A DNA stretch of 42,138 bases, taken from the NCBI GenBank assembly GCA_025210735.1, contig JAOARD010000017.1, positions 1 through 42,138 on the forward strand, in the 5' to 3' direction. Positions 27,565-35,469 of the stretch are shown in pieces. The first letter of the stretch is position 1. Each line of letters opens with the position of its first letter. This stretch comes from Bacteroidales bacterium. GTDB lineage: Bacteria; Bacteroidota; Bacteroidia; Bacteroidales; UBA6680. Made by a program: the position numbers and the translations under genes. The notes beneath the pieces were generated by a model. That model saw only the letters and a program-made list of their open reading frames with translations. It searched no databases and was not told the origin of the DNA.

Positions 27565-27657
27565 TCTATATAAAGTAATAGCTTGTAAAACAGGCATACA
27601 ATCAGTTTAATTAGCTGGTTAATGTATCTGTTTGATAATTAAAATAAATTTTGACTT

Positions 27658-27897
27658 ATGAAACTAACAATTATATCAGATAAAGGTAGCCCTATGATGG
27701 TGGTTACTAAAGTAAAGAAGAAAGGGACAGAATTAGAGGTTACAGGGCAGATGATGGGGGCATGGCCGGCAAAAATGTATATAACTCCAAAAGAATTTTG
27801 GTCATGTATAAAAATGGCATTAAGCCCTGGAGTTCTGTTTTATCTTATTTCATACCCTTTTATTCTTTTAGGTTCACGTTTTAAAAAGAAAAAGTAG
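27658..27897 (+). CDS. Small protein with C-terminal membrane segment, unknown function
   Basis: A 79-residue protein. The first 50 residues form a beta-rich soluble part (MKLTIISDKG, VTKVKKKGTELEVTGQMMGAWPAKMYITPKEFW). A hydrophobic segment at about 54-73 is followed by KKKK, the pattern of a single-span membrane protein with a cytoplasmic basic end. I do not recognise a named family. The spacing of 185 nt from the oxidoreductase, and a terminator only after this gene, suggest it belongs with the oxidoreductase. Confidence 0.7.
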   Translation: MKLTIISDKGSPMMVVTKVKKKGTELEVTGQMMGAWPAKMYITPKEFWSCIKMALSPGVLFYLISYPFILLGSRFKKKK

Positions 27898-27947
27898 TAA
27901 TTGTGTAAGATTTCCGAACGAATAGGTAAAAATATCTACATATAGTG

Positions 27948-27955
27948 TAGGTTTG
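27948..27955 (+). promoter_or_regulatory. TAnnTTTG-type box upstream of the LuxR-type gene
   Basis: TAGGTTTG matches the Bacteroidota -7 element but has no TTG 19-21 nt upstream. It lies before the terminator at 27990-28030, so a transcript from here would be only about 70 nt unless it reads through. Confidence 0.3.
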
Positions 27956-27989
27956 TTATAATTCTTACAAAAAATAGTTTATCTTAGTG

Positions 27990-28030
27990 AGGTACATTAT
28001 GTGGTTATGCCATGTTAATGTGCCTTTTTT
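27990..28030 (+). terminator. Rho-independent terminator between the small membrane protein and LuxR-type genes
   Basis: AGGTACATTA (27990-27999) pairs with TAATGTGCCT (28016-28025) with one G-U over 10 bp, followed by T6. Confidence 0.8.
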
Positions 28031-28077
28031 ATTATATCAATTCCGTTATTTAATCTTATTCAATATAGATTTAGATT

Positions 28078-29112
28078 ATGAATAATACAGATGTACTAAC
28101 TAATTTAAACAACGTTATTAGGTCTTTTTCCCGAAAGACAGATTTCTATGAGATTGAGGATGAGTTTTTTTGTTCTATATCATCAATTATTCCAGCACAT
28201 GCTATAGCTATTTACCATTTTAAATCGGCAGAGCAGCATCCGGACTACATTAGTGCGAAAGGAATAGATAAGGATTTTCTAAAGTATTATGAAAAAGAGG
28301 GCAGAGGTATTGATCCGTTAAAAAACTGGATTATGAATACCAGGTCACCCTACCTGTCGCATAAATTATTGGGATTAGAAGGATGGAAACATCATCCTGT
28401 GTATAAGATTGTAAAGACAGCATCAATAGATTACGCTATGCAAGCTCCTATTGTGAGTGGAAACAGGATTGTTGGTAGTCTTAACTTTGGCAGAGATTTT
28501 AAGGAAGGAGCTTTTACGGATAGTGACCTGTTAACACTATCTATTCTTAGTAATTTTTTAGGTATAGCCATTAATGGTATTCAGGGATCCGGAGTTGAGG
28601 ATTATACTAATAAGTTCTGCAATACAGTTGATAAAATGAACTATAATATGGTTATAGCTGATAGTGATTTTAATATCAGTTACGCTAATAAATCTGCAAA
28701 GGAAACCATTACCAGGTATTTTGGTTCAAATAATTTTGGAGCAGAGTTTTCACGTAAATTAAGGGGCTTATCAAAGAGTGATAGTAATAATGAGATTATT
28801 ATTAATGATAACCTTACGTGTAAATCGTGCGTAGTTCCAGGGACAAAACAGAGAAAAAAAATACTGTTTCTTGATGATAATCCGGTACCAGTTGTAAATG
28901 ATATAATACGCAATGTTCTTACTTCGCGAGAGATAGATGTTTTACTTTTGGTTGATCAGGGGCTTAAGAATAAGGAGATAGCTGAAAAACTATTTATATC
29001 TGTTAATACTGTTAAAAGGCATCTTGATAATATGTATGGTAAGTTTAATGTTGAATCACGAACTAAACTTGTATCAAAGTTCCATAATCTGAATAGCCGT
29101 CAGTTAAACTAA
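28078..29112 (+). CDS. GAF/PAS-like LuxR-family transcriptional regulator
   Basis: A 344-residue regulator. The N-terminal half (about 15-165) reads like a GAF domain (AIAIYHFKSAEQ, YAMQAPIVSGNRIVGSLNFGRDFKEGAFTDSDLLTLSILSNFLGIAI). A short PAS-like segment follows (MNYNMVIADSDFNISYANKSAKETI, about 182-206). The C-terminus is a LuxR/GerE helix-turn-helix (about 278-340: LTSREIDVLLLVDQGLKNKEIAEKLFISVNTVKRHLDNMYGKF). No receiver domain is present, so it should sense a small molecule or redox state directly. The closest potential targets are the PYROXD2-like operon upstream and itself. Confidence 0.9.
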   Translation: MNNTDVLTNLNNVIRSFSRKTDFYEIEDEFFCSISSIIPAHAIAIYHFKSAEQHPDYISAKGIDKDFLKYYEKEGRGIDPLKNWIMNTRSPYLSHKLLGLEGWKHHPVYKIVKTASIDYAMQAPIVSGNRIVGSLNFGRDFKEGAFTDSDLLTLSILSNFLGIAINGIQGSGVEDYTNKFCNTVDKMNYNMVIADSDFNISYANKSAKETITRYFGSNNFGAEFSRKLRGLSKSDSNNEIIINDNLTCKSCVVPGTKQRKKILFLDDNPVPVVNDIIRNVLTSREIDVLLLVDQGLKNKEIAEKLFISVNTVKRHLDNMYGKFNVESRTKLVSKFHNLNSRQLN

Positions 29113-29247
29113 TTTATATTTGCCTTGTATATATTTATTGCATAAATTCAGCAGTAAAATAATAATTTGATTATGAAACTAATATATAACTTATTGTTTT
29201 ATGTTAAATGTTTAAGTTTCATGGTTGTAAAAGGATGATATAGATAT

Positions 29248-29919
29248 ATGAGAAAAATTTTATTCCCTTTGATAGGTCTGTTGTTTTTGCTTTCAGGCAG
29301 TAGTGTTTTTGGGCAAACGTTGAAAAATGGTGTTGATTCTGCAAGTTATGCTCTTGGAGTTAGTTTTGCAGAGAATATGATGAAAAGTGGATTTGTGGAT
29401 ATAGATGTTGATATATTAGCAAAAGCTTTTAAGGATAGAATAGTAGAAAAGGATGTTCTTATTAGTGATAATGATGCTAATAGTTTTCTGAATAAGTATT
29501 TCATGAATTTAAAGCTTAAGGCAGAAGAGATGGCTATAGCAAAAGAGAAAGCTTTCTTGGGGGAAAATAAGAAAAGAGAGGGAGTAATTGAAACAGCCAG
29601 CGGAATACAGTATGAAGTTATAAAGAAGGGAAAAGGAAACAAACCTTTTGCTCATAACAAAGTAAAAGTACATTATGTAGGAACACTTGAGAATGGTAAA
29701 GAGTTTGATAACTCATATAAGAGAAATGACCCGTTGGTTATTAAACTGAGCTCTGTAATTAAAGGGTGGGAAGAAGGAGTACAGCTTATGAATGTTGGCG
29801 CAAAATATAAATTCTATATACCTTCAGCTCTTGGATATGGAAAGAGAGGCGCAGGTAGTGATATTCCACCAAATTCGTTACTAATTTTTGAAATAGAATT
29901 ATTAGAGATTGTAGAATAA
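29248..29919 (+). CDS. FKBP-type peptidyl-prolyl cis-trans isomerase (Mip/FklB-like), exported
   Basis: A 223-residue protein with a signal peptide (LFLLSGSSVFGQ), an N-terminal dimerisation helix domain (ASYALGVSFAENMMKSGFVDID, about 30-118) and a C-terminal FKBP domain (about 125-222) with the conserved active-site text VKVHYVGTLENGKEFDNSYKR, VIKGWEEGVQLMNVGAKYKFYIPSALGYGKRGAGSDIPPNSLLIFEIELLEI. It accelerates proline isomerisation during folding of exported proteins in the periplasm or at the outer membrane. Confidence 0.95.
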   Translation: MRKILFPLIGLLFLLSGSSVFGQTLKNGVDSASYALGVSFAENMMKSGFVDIDVDILAKAFKDRIVEKDVLISDNDANSFLNKYFMNLKLKAEEMAIAKEKAFLGENKKREGVIETASGIQYEVIKKGKGNKPFAHNKVKVHYVGTLENGKEFDNSYKRNDPLVIKLSSVIKGWEEGVQLMNVGAKYKFYIPSALGYGKRGAGSDIPPNSLLIFEIELLEIVE

Positions 29920-29923
29920 GGTA

Positions 29924-29946
29924 AAAGGGAGCATAAAGCTCCCTTT
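29924..29946. terminator. Bidirectional terminator between convergent genes
   Basis: AAAGGGAGC, loop ATAAA, GCTCCCTTT: a perfect 9-bp stem with A and T tracts on its two sides, between the FKBP gene and the convergent flavin oxidoreductase gene. Confidence 0.9.
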
Positions 29947-29947
29947 C

Positions 29948-30961
29948 TTATTTAACTCTTTTGAAAAGTTCTTTATTAATCATCTTAATATTTGATACTA
30001 TATCTTTTTCAGTACCGTAAGGTGGAGATATTAGTAAGCCGCTTATAGGAAACTTTTTTCTTAACCCGTTAATTTTCTCAGCAACCTGATCTGGTGTTCC
30101 AACCAGTGCAAGAGCTTTAGTTATATCGTCAGGTAAAAGATTTGCAGCCTCTGTTATTTTTCCGGCTTTTGATAGTTCAAATATCTTCTTAATATAGTCT
30201 TGTTCAAAGTCTATATCATGACTTTTTAGTATAGTTTGTAGATAAGGCATATAAACCACTACGGTTTGTTTGGCATTTGCAACCGCTTCTTTTTCTGTTT
30301 TCCCCAAACACATCATTCCTCCGATAGATAACTTTGGTGCAAATTCAGAATTACTCTCTTTATGACCTTTTACAAAAGAACTCCATAGTTTTTCAAGATA
30401 ACTTTCGTTCCACACCTCGGCAACCTGTAACTCTCTACTATGCTTACCAGCTATATACGCCATATCACTATTCCATGTTGCAGAGAACATATATGGGTTT
30501 TCTGGTGCAGGAACCTTTAGGTATGCCTTTTCGGTTGCATTAAAGAATTCGCCTTTAAATTCACCTTTCTCATTTGAGATAAAGTGCTTAACAAGTTGTA
30601 TAGCCTCTTCGTAGCCTTTTCGAGTATATTCCTCGTCGCCATTTAGTTTTAACAAATCGTAAAAGGCACCACGTCCCATTCCCAACATTGCTCTGTTATT
30701 TGATACCTTAGATAGGTATGCATAGTTAGAGGCAATAACTGCCGGATGTCTGTAAAAACCATTTACAAGGCAAGATGCTAATTTAATCTTCTTTGTATTT
30801 TGAGCTATAGTAGTTAAAATTGGAAAAGAGGAGTAATAAAGAAGATCATCATATACATAGATTCTGTCAAAACCTTTTTTTTCGCATGTTTTAGCAATTC
30901 TTATGTACTCTTCCGGTTCTTTATTGCCTTGTAGTCCTAAATAGAAATTAAGTTTGTCCAT
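29948..30961 (-). CDS. LLM-class (luciferase-like) flavin-dependent oxidoreductase
   Basis: A 337-residue TIM-barrel flavoprotein of the bacterial luciferase / F420-dependent reductase superfamily. Typical segments: EYIRIAKTCEKKGFDRIYVYDD near the N-terminus, KLASCLVNGFYRHPAVIASNYAYLSKVSNNRAMLGMGRGAF (the conserved P..A.....L..LS..R..LG.G.G block, about 80-120), and a C-terminal ALVGTPDQVAEKINGLRKK. The substrate and whether it uses FMN or F420 are not readable; F420 is not typical of Bacteroidota, so FMN is more likely. The gene follows the KamA-like gene on the same strand, but a strong terminator separates them. Confidence 0.88.
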   Translation of the reverse strand: MDKLNFYLGLQGNKEPEEYIRIAKTCEKKGFDRIYVYDDLLYYSSFPILTTIAQNTKKIKLASCLVNGFYRHPAVIASNYAYLSKVSNNRAMLGMGRGAFYDLLKLNGDEEYTRKGYEEAIQLVKHFISNEKGEFKGEFFNATEKAYLKVPAPENPYMFSATWNSDMAYIAGKHSRELQVAEVWNESYLEKLWSSFVKGHKESNSEFAPKLSIGGMMCLGKTEKEAVANAKQTVVVYMPYLQTILKSHDIDFEQDYIKKIFELSKAGKITEAANLLPDDITKALALVGTPDQVAEKINGLRKKFPISGLLISPPYGTEKDIVSNIKMINKELFKRVK

Positions 30962-30973
30962 TGCTGTTTTTTT

Positions 30974-31006
30974 AAAGAAAGAGCAGATATAATCTTATAT
31001 CTGCTC
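30974..31006 (-). terminator. Rho-independent terminator of the KamA-like gene
   Basis: On the minus strand GAGCAGATATA, loop AGAT, TATATCTGCTC: 11 perfect base pairs, then TTTCTTT. It lies just after the KamA-like stop codon and before the flavin oxidoreductase gene, so the latter needs its own promoter. Confidence 0.88.
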
Positions 31007-31018
31007 CAAAACCTTTAT

Positions 31019-32164
31019 TTAATCATCTCTACCATCGATGTAATATCCTTCAATCTTACCATCTTCAGTCTCCCAATGCATTGGAGGAAGATCTTTCTTG
31101 GCAATATCTCTAAACTCTTTTGCATCGTAAAGCATCTTAACCTTAATAAGATCAAGGCCATCTCTCTTCTCATATACAAACTCTGTATCAGGGCCAACAT
31201 GTACCTTACCTCCAGACGGAGCATAAACGTAATGAGGTATTGCAGTTGAAGATTCTGTACATAAATGGTTGTATATATCAAGACCTTTCTGAACAGATGT
31301 TCTTAGATAATCACTTGCTTCTACTGGCATACAGTGATTCATATAATAAGGAATGATATTGTTTCTTAACAATAGTTTAAACAGATGACTCATTACTTCA
31401 ACAGAGTCGTTAATGTTTTTAAGTAAAACTGTCTGGTTTCTTAAGGTTATACCTCTTGAAGTTAATTTATGGCAAGCCTCTAGTACCTCTGGAGTAAGCT
31501 CATCCGGATGATTAAAGTGTACATTTATAGCTAAATACTGACTTCTTTCCGGATTGTTGAAATCAGGTTTGATATAACTTGCAAGTTTGTCACAAACCTC
31601 ATCTGTATATACTTTTGGTGCTGTTAAAACAGTTCTTGAACCTACTCTTATTTCTGTAATATTGTCAAGTTCAGTAAGTTTGTCTAGTAGATAGAAGAGT
31701 TTCTTTGGATTCATCATAGGATCACCTCCTGTAACCAGAGCTCCTCTTACCTCTTTCATTTTGCTGATTTCAATAACTGCGTTATCAATCTCTTCATATG
31801 TCATACCCGGTTTGTTACGCATAACTCTGCTTTTCTTATAACAGAAACGGCAGTATGCAGGACAATCGAAATGAGGGGTAATTAAAACACGATCGCGGTA
31901 AAGGCGCTCTAAACCATATGTTTTAGATGCTTTTTTACCCTCTTCAAAAGGTGTTGCCGTTCCGTACGATTCAAACTCGTCTGGATGCGGTAAATATTGC
32001 AATCTTACTGCTTCCGATGTTTGTGTTAACTCCTTTAGATAAGGGCTAAGTTTAACCGGATAATTTTCCATTACTTTCTGGATTTTTACCAGATCTTCTT
32101 CATTTTTTGCATAGTAGTTATTATCCACTACTTGCTCTAAAACCTTAGTTTCAGCTGACTTCAT
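31019..32164 (-). CDS. KamA-family radical SAM aminomutase-like enzyme, substrate unknown
   Basis: A 381-residue radical SAM and PLP enzyme. The [4Fe-4S] motif is C101-C105-C108 (CPAYCRFC), and the SAM-binding stretch is ALVTGGDPM (142-150). The PLP lysine of lysine 2,3-aminomutase (K337 in the clostridial enzyme) aligns with K320 in APSGGK. The residues that hold lysine are changed: Asp293 aligns with M279 (HCMP in place of QCDL), Asp330 with Y314 (VYAP in place of VDAP), and the carboxylate-binding Arg134 with K110. Radical chemistry is therefore probably intact but the substrate is not lysine. There is no AblB acetyltransferase neighbour. It is shorter at the N-terminus than clostridial KamA. 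Confidence 0.88.
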   Translation of the reverse strand: MKSAETKVLEQVVDNNYYAKNEEDLVKIQKVMENYPVKLSPYLKELTQTSEAVRLQYLPHPDEFESYGTATPFEEGKKASKTYGLERLYRDRVLITPHFDCPAYCRFCYKKSRVMRNKPGMTYEEIDNAVIEISKMKEVRGALVTGGDPMMNPKKLFYLLDKLTELDNITEIRVGSRTVLTAPKVYTDEVCDKLASYIKPDFNNPERSQYLAINVHFNHPDELTPEVLEACHKLTSRGITLRNQTVLLKNINDSVEVMSHLFKLLLRNNIIPYYMNHCMPVEASDYLRTSVQKGLDIYNHLCTESSTAIPHYVYAPSGGKVHVGPDTEFVYEKRDGLDLIKVKMLYDAKEFRDIAKKDLPPMHWETEDGKIEGYYIDGRDD

Positions 32165-32378
32165 AGTTTATTTATGTTTATTTATTGTTAGCAGAAACTC
32201 TATTGTGAGATGATATCCTGGGTTGGTTAAATATCTGGGATTTTCATTACATCACATAGATGTCTCTAATAATTCAATATCTATATATTCTGGGGGTGCA
32301 CATTGTAATGCACATGGTAAAAATAGTGAAAAGTGCCCGTTTTGCAAGTGTTTTGAAGGATATTTATTTTTTTTGTGT

Positions 32379-32408
32379 AAAAAAAAAGATCCTGATGTTA
32401 TCAGGACC
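32379..32408 (-). terminator. Rho-independent terminator of the first SpoIIAA-like gene
   Basis: On the minus strand GGTCCTGAT, loop AAC, ATCAGGATC (one G-U), followed by a run of nine T. Confidence 0.9.
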
Positions 32409-32433
32409 TTTATTAACCTTGCGTTTTGTTAAG

Positions 32434-32814
32434 TTATTTTGATTTTAGCCAGTTCTTAGCATCTGTCTCATTGTCAAAATATTTTATCTCAATACCATTG
32501 GTAGTTTGCTCATCAGAATTTGCTGATTCCATACTAACTTTACCAAAAATATCTTTAGGTACAACAAAAGCAAAATATTTTAACCCTGTTGTTTTTGCTT
32601 TAGGAAACCAAACATCATTTAACCATGTTTGTACATCCTGACTAAGGACTTTCATGTCCTCAATATTGTTTAGCTGCTTACATGAATCATTCTCTTTCCT
32701 GATGTCATGAAGCTCTTCTGCAATTTTTTTGAACTTATCAGAAGTCAAAAAACCTTTAAAAATACCAATCGCACTGTGCGTTTCTTGATCATAAAATGCT
32801 CTGGATTCTTTCAT
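32434..32814 (-). CDS. SpoIIAA/STAS-like small protein, paralogue 1
   Basis: A 126-residue soluble protein. The pattern (F.G.L...KF..IAEEL at about 20-36, KQLNNIEDMKVLSQDVQTWLNDVWFPKA at 46-73, GLKYFAFVVPKDIFGKVSMESANSD at 77-101, EIKYFDNETDAKNWL at 109-123) resembles small SpoIIAA/STAS-like proteins of Bacteroidota, with the closing YF....A..WL motif. No catalytic residues are evident. By hand count it is identical to paralogue 2 at about 102 of 126 positions. The gene has its own promoter and terminator, so it is expressed alone. Function unknown; the fold suggests protein-protein signalling. Confidence 0.82.
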   Translation of the reverse strand: MKESRAFYDQETHSAIGIFKGFLTSDKFKKIAEELHDIRKENDSCKQLNNIEDMKVLSQDVQTWLNDVWFPKAKTTGLKYFAFVVPKDIFGKVSMESANSDEQTTNGIEIKYFDNETDAKNWLKSK

Positions 32815-33069
32815 TTTATTTTTCTATTGGTTATAAAATTATATTAGTCAATACAAAAATAAACTTTTATCAGTATAAATCAAGTGAAATTTACATGTGT
32901 ATAACAATGCAAATGGATGAATAAAATTATTTGGTTTTTGGTTGTATACGCTGTGTATGCAGTATTACAGGGTTATAAAGGATGATTTTTAAATTTGGTA
33001 GAAAATGTTTATTTTTTAAAACAGATGTGTTTATTTTATGAACGGTCGTTCTATTGTGATATTTAGTGT
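32815..33069. other. Spacer between paralogues 1 and 2
   Basis: AT-rich. It holds the promoter of paralogue 1 and ends at the terminator of paralogue 2. No further gene is seen. Confidence 0.5.
32854..32883 (-). promoter_or_regulatory. Bacteroidota-type promoter of SpoIIAA-like paralogue 1
   Basis: On the minus strand TTG (32883-32881), 19-nt spacer, TATTTTTG (32861-32854). This fits the Bacteroides sigma-ABfr rule TTTG-N19-21-TAnnTTTG. The expected start point gives a leader of about 30-35 nt. Confidence 0.7.
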
Positions 33070-33106
33070 AAAAGAGAAAGGTTATTTCACATATCCTTTC
33101 TCTTTT
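33070..33106 (-). terminator. Rho-independent terminator of SpoIIAA-like paralogue 2
   Basis: AAAAGAGAAAGG (33070-33081) and its exact complement CCTTTCTCTTTT (33095-33106), 12-bp stem, 13-nt loop, with the stem itself giving the T tract on the minus strand. Confidence 0.85.
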
Positions 33107-33120
33107 AATTCTACAAAATC

Positions 33121-33501
33121 CTACTTAGACTTAAGCCATGCTTTGGCTTTGTTTTCGTCATCGAAATACTCAATCTCGATACCTTGTGTAGCAGAAGAAT
33201 CAGAATTAGCAGATTCCATACTCACTTTTCCGAAAATGTCTTTTGGTACTACAAACGCAAAATGTTTAAGGCCTGTTGTCTTAGCCTTAGGAAACCATAC
33301 ATCGTTTAACCAGGTTTGAACTTCTTGAGTCAAAACTTTCATGTCCTCAATATTGTTCAACTGCTTTGAAAGGTTGTTTTTCTTACGGACTTCATGTAAC
33401 TCTTCCGCAATACTTTTAAACTTGTCGGTAGTTAAGAAACCTTTAAACATACCAATGGCAGCTTTAGTCTCCTGATCATAAAACGCTCCAGATTCTTTCA
33501 T
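33121..33501 (-). CDS. SpoIIAA/STAS-like small protein, paralogue 2
   Basis: A 126-residue protein closely similar to paralogue 1. Blocks with no change at all are VQTWLNDVWFPKAKTTGLK and FAFVVPKDIFGKVSMESANS. Differences concentrate in the N-terminal strand, the KNNLSK loop (residues 41-46) and the loop after SANSD (102-106). The pattern suggests a fixed core with variable loops. It has its own well-formed promoter and terminator. Confidence 0.82.
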   Translation of the reverse strand: MKESGAFYDQETKAAIGMFKGFLTTDKFKSIAEELHEVRKKNNLSKQLNNIEDMKVLTQEVQTWLNDVWFPKAKTTGLKHFAFVVPKDIFGKVSMESANSDSSATQGIEIEYFDDENKAKAWLKSK

Positions 33502-33773
33502 TTTTTATAGTTTAAATGCATATTTAAATCGAACCAAATTTAGGAAAATTGGAACCACTTTTGCAAATATTTTAGATAAAAAATAAAAGCAATACACAGC
33601 TTAAACATATAATGCGCAATGTTGTAAACAAGTGTAATGTAATGTGTTACTGTTTTGTGAACCGACAAGTATTAGTTTTTTACTTGTTGATTCTAAGCTG
33701 TTTATGGTATGTGTTGAAAATGTAATATATCTTTTTTGAATTATTTACATTGTGTTAAGTAAATATTTTAATG
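33502..33773. other. Spacer between paralogues 2 and 3
   Basis: AT-rich, carrying the promoter of paralogue 2 at 33535-33567. Together with the inverted repeat that follows it makes a 378-nt gap with no gene. Confidence 0.5.
33535..33567 (-). promoter_or_regulatory. Bacteroidota-type promoter of SpoIIAA-like paralogue 2
   Basis: On the minus strand TTTG (33567-33564), 21-nt spacer, TAAATTTG (33542-33535), an exact match to the sigma-ABfr rule, with a leader of about 30 nt. Confidence 0.75.
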
Positions 33774-33870
33774 GCTGTATCAATAAAATGGAGAGTACTA
33801 TTTAAATACTTATACTATTTGTTTATAGTCTTTTACCAACCCTGATACTCAACTAAAATATTGATACAGC
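33774..33870. repeat. 12-bp perfect inverted repeat enclosing 73 nt
   Basis: GCTGTATCAATA (33774-33785) and TATTGATACAGC (33859-33870). Inside, GAGTA/TACTC and ACTAT/ATAGT arms could form a branched structure. It lies 9 nt after the stop codon of paralogue 3 on the minus strand, so it may be its 3'-end structure; a small mobile remnant is the other option. Confidence 0.5.
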
Positions 33871-33879
33871 TCATTCACT

Positions 33880-34263
33880 CTAGCTCTTTGACCTAAGCCA
33901 CTCTTTAGCAACTTCTATGTTGTTAAAATATTCAATTTCAACACCATTGCTTCCTGTCCAGTCAGCATTGGCAGACTGCATGCTAACTTTGCCAAAGATA
34001 TCTTTAGGAACAACAAATGCCAGATATTTTAATCCGTTTTTGGTTGCCTGTGCAAACCAAGTGTTGTTAACCCAATGCTGCACATCCTGTGTTAAAACCT
34101 TCATGTTTTCAATGTTGTTTAACTGTTTGCAGGCTTTGTGCTCTTTAAGGGCTAAATGCAGATCCTCGCCAATTTTCTTGAATTTTTCAGAATTCAAGAA
34201 ACCTCTGAATACTCCAATCACCGCCTCTGTCTCTTCGTCGTAAAATACGTTAGAATCTTTCAT
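33880..34263 (-). CDS. SpoIIAA/STAS-like small protein, paralogue 3
   Basis: A 127-residue member of the same set (MKDSNVFYDEETEAVIGVFRGFLNSEKF, KQLNNIENMKVLTQDVQHWVNNTWFAQA, GLKYLAFVVPKDIFGKVSMQSANAD, EIEYFNNIEVAKEWL). It is more diverged than paralogues 1 and 2 from each other, with Gln for Glu in SMQSAN. It begins 18 nt after the stop of paralogue 4, so these two are co-transcribed. Confidence 0.82.
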   Translation of the reverse strand: MKDSNVFYDEETEAVIGVFRGFLNSEKFKKIGEDLHLALKEHKACKQLNNIENMKVLTQDVQHWVNNTWFAQATKNGLKYLAFVVPKDIFGKVSMQSANADWTGSNGVEIEYFNNIEVAKEWLRSKS

Positions 34264-34281
34264 TTTAGTTCTGGTTTTATT

Positions 34282-34665
34282 TTAATCATGAGAGTTTAAC
34301 CATGAAATAGCTTTGTTTTCGCTCTCAAAATACTTTATTTCTACACCAGATGTAGATTCTTTATCTGAGTTTGCTGATTCCATACTTACTTTTCCGAAAA
34401 CATCACCAGGAACTACAAACGCTAAATACTTTAAACCATTTCTTCTTGCGTTTGTAAACCACTCATCTTTTACATATTTCTGAGCATCCTGTGTAAGCAC
34501 CTTAAGAGTACTTGTATCATTTAATTGTTTATGTGCTTTGTTTTTCTTTAGGTAGTCAAAGATTGAATCGCCTAATTCTCTGAACTTTTCGTAGTTAATG
34601 AATCCATGGAATACTGCTTTTACAATTTTGTTCTCCTGATCGTAATGCACACTCGAATTTTTCAT
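34282..34665 (-). CDS. SpoIIAA/STAS-like small protein, paralogue 4
   Basis: A 127-residue member of the same set and the most diverged one in the N-terminal half (MKNSSVHYDQENKIVKAVFHGFINYEKFRELGDSIFDYLKKNKAHKQLND). The core GLKYLAFVVPGDVFGKVSMESANSD and EIKYFESENKAISWL are kept. It is the first gene of the two-gene unit with paralogue 3. No clear sigma-ABfr promoter was found upstream. Confidence 0.82.
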   Translation of the reverse strand: MKNSSVHYDQENKIVKAVFHGFINYEKFRELGDSIFDYLKKNKAHKQLNDTSTLKVLTQDAQKYVKDEWFTNARRNGLKYLAFVVPGDVFGKVSMESANSDKESTSGVEIKYFESENKAISWLNSHD

Positions 34666-35361
34666 AATTTTTCTGTAGTTGTTTAAATTAATAATATTTA
34701 GTGAAAATCAATCCTATTTTATCTGTAGTACTCCTAACCTTTAGTATAAAAAAACTTACTTAATAGGTATATAGAACTATTCATTGAGTCGTTTATTGTT
34801 TGGTTACAGGTTATGAGTTTCTATTTAATATTGTTCTGTTCGATAATTGTTTTGTTTTTACTACTACTCTGTAAATATTTGAGATATGATCTCTAATACC
34901 ATAATTGTACTTTTATTGTAGTTATTCATTGTATAATAGTTTATCTGATTGTTTAAATTGAGACTAATGTAGTTAAAATAGGTATAAATACCATAACAAT
35001 ACGAGATATTATTTATATAAAACAATATGTGATATTGTTAAGATGTTATTATTTAGATTATTATACGAGTATAGGTATAAGTAATTATTTTGATAATTGA
35101 AGATGATTTTATTAAATTTGGTGAAGTGATGTAAAAACCTGCTGTAAAGTGCAATTTGTTATACTAATATGTTGCGTATGTTTTTTACGGTATTATGTAA
35201 TAGGTATTATTTATTATAATCAAGGATTATGTAATACATAATTAAATTTATCATAAATTTTGGTTAACAGTTAGTAGTTTTGTTAATTTAGTAGTGTTAA
35301 CTATTTATGTGAAGCACCATTATACAAGTAGGATGTAAAATACTGGAATCTGAAATAATGA
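34666..35361. other. Long gene-free AT-rich region between the chromosomal genes and the phage genes
   Basis: About 700 nt with no credible gene. It contains GGTATAAATACC near 34980-34992 and two copies of ATTATGTAATA (35192-35202 and 35226-35236) 34 bp apart. A prophage attachment site could lie here, but no tRNA or integrase marks it. Confidence 0.45.
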
Positions 35362-35396
35362 GAAAAAAAATGGAGATCTGATATAGCCAAATCTCC
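35362..35396 (-). terminator. Second terminator downstream of the phage cluster
   Basis: On the minus strand GGAGAT, 13-nt loop, ATCTCC, then eight T. It is 115 nt beyond the methylase gene, with no gene between this and the first terminator. Confidence 0.7.
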
Positions 35397-35469
35397 GTGT
35401 ATAATCGGCAAAACAAATTGTCTCGATTTTAAAAACGAATTGTACAAAAAATTGTACACACACAAATAT

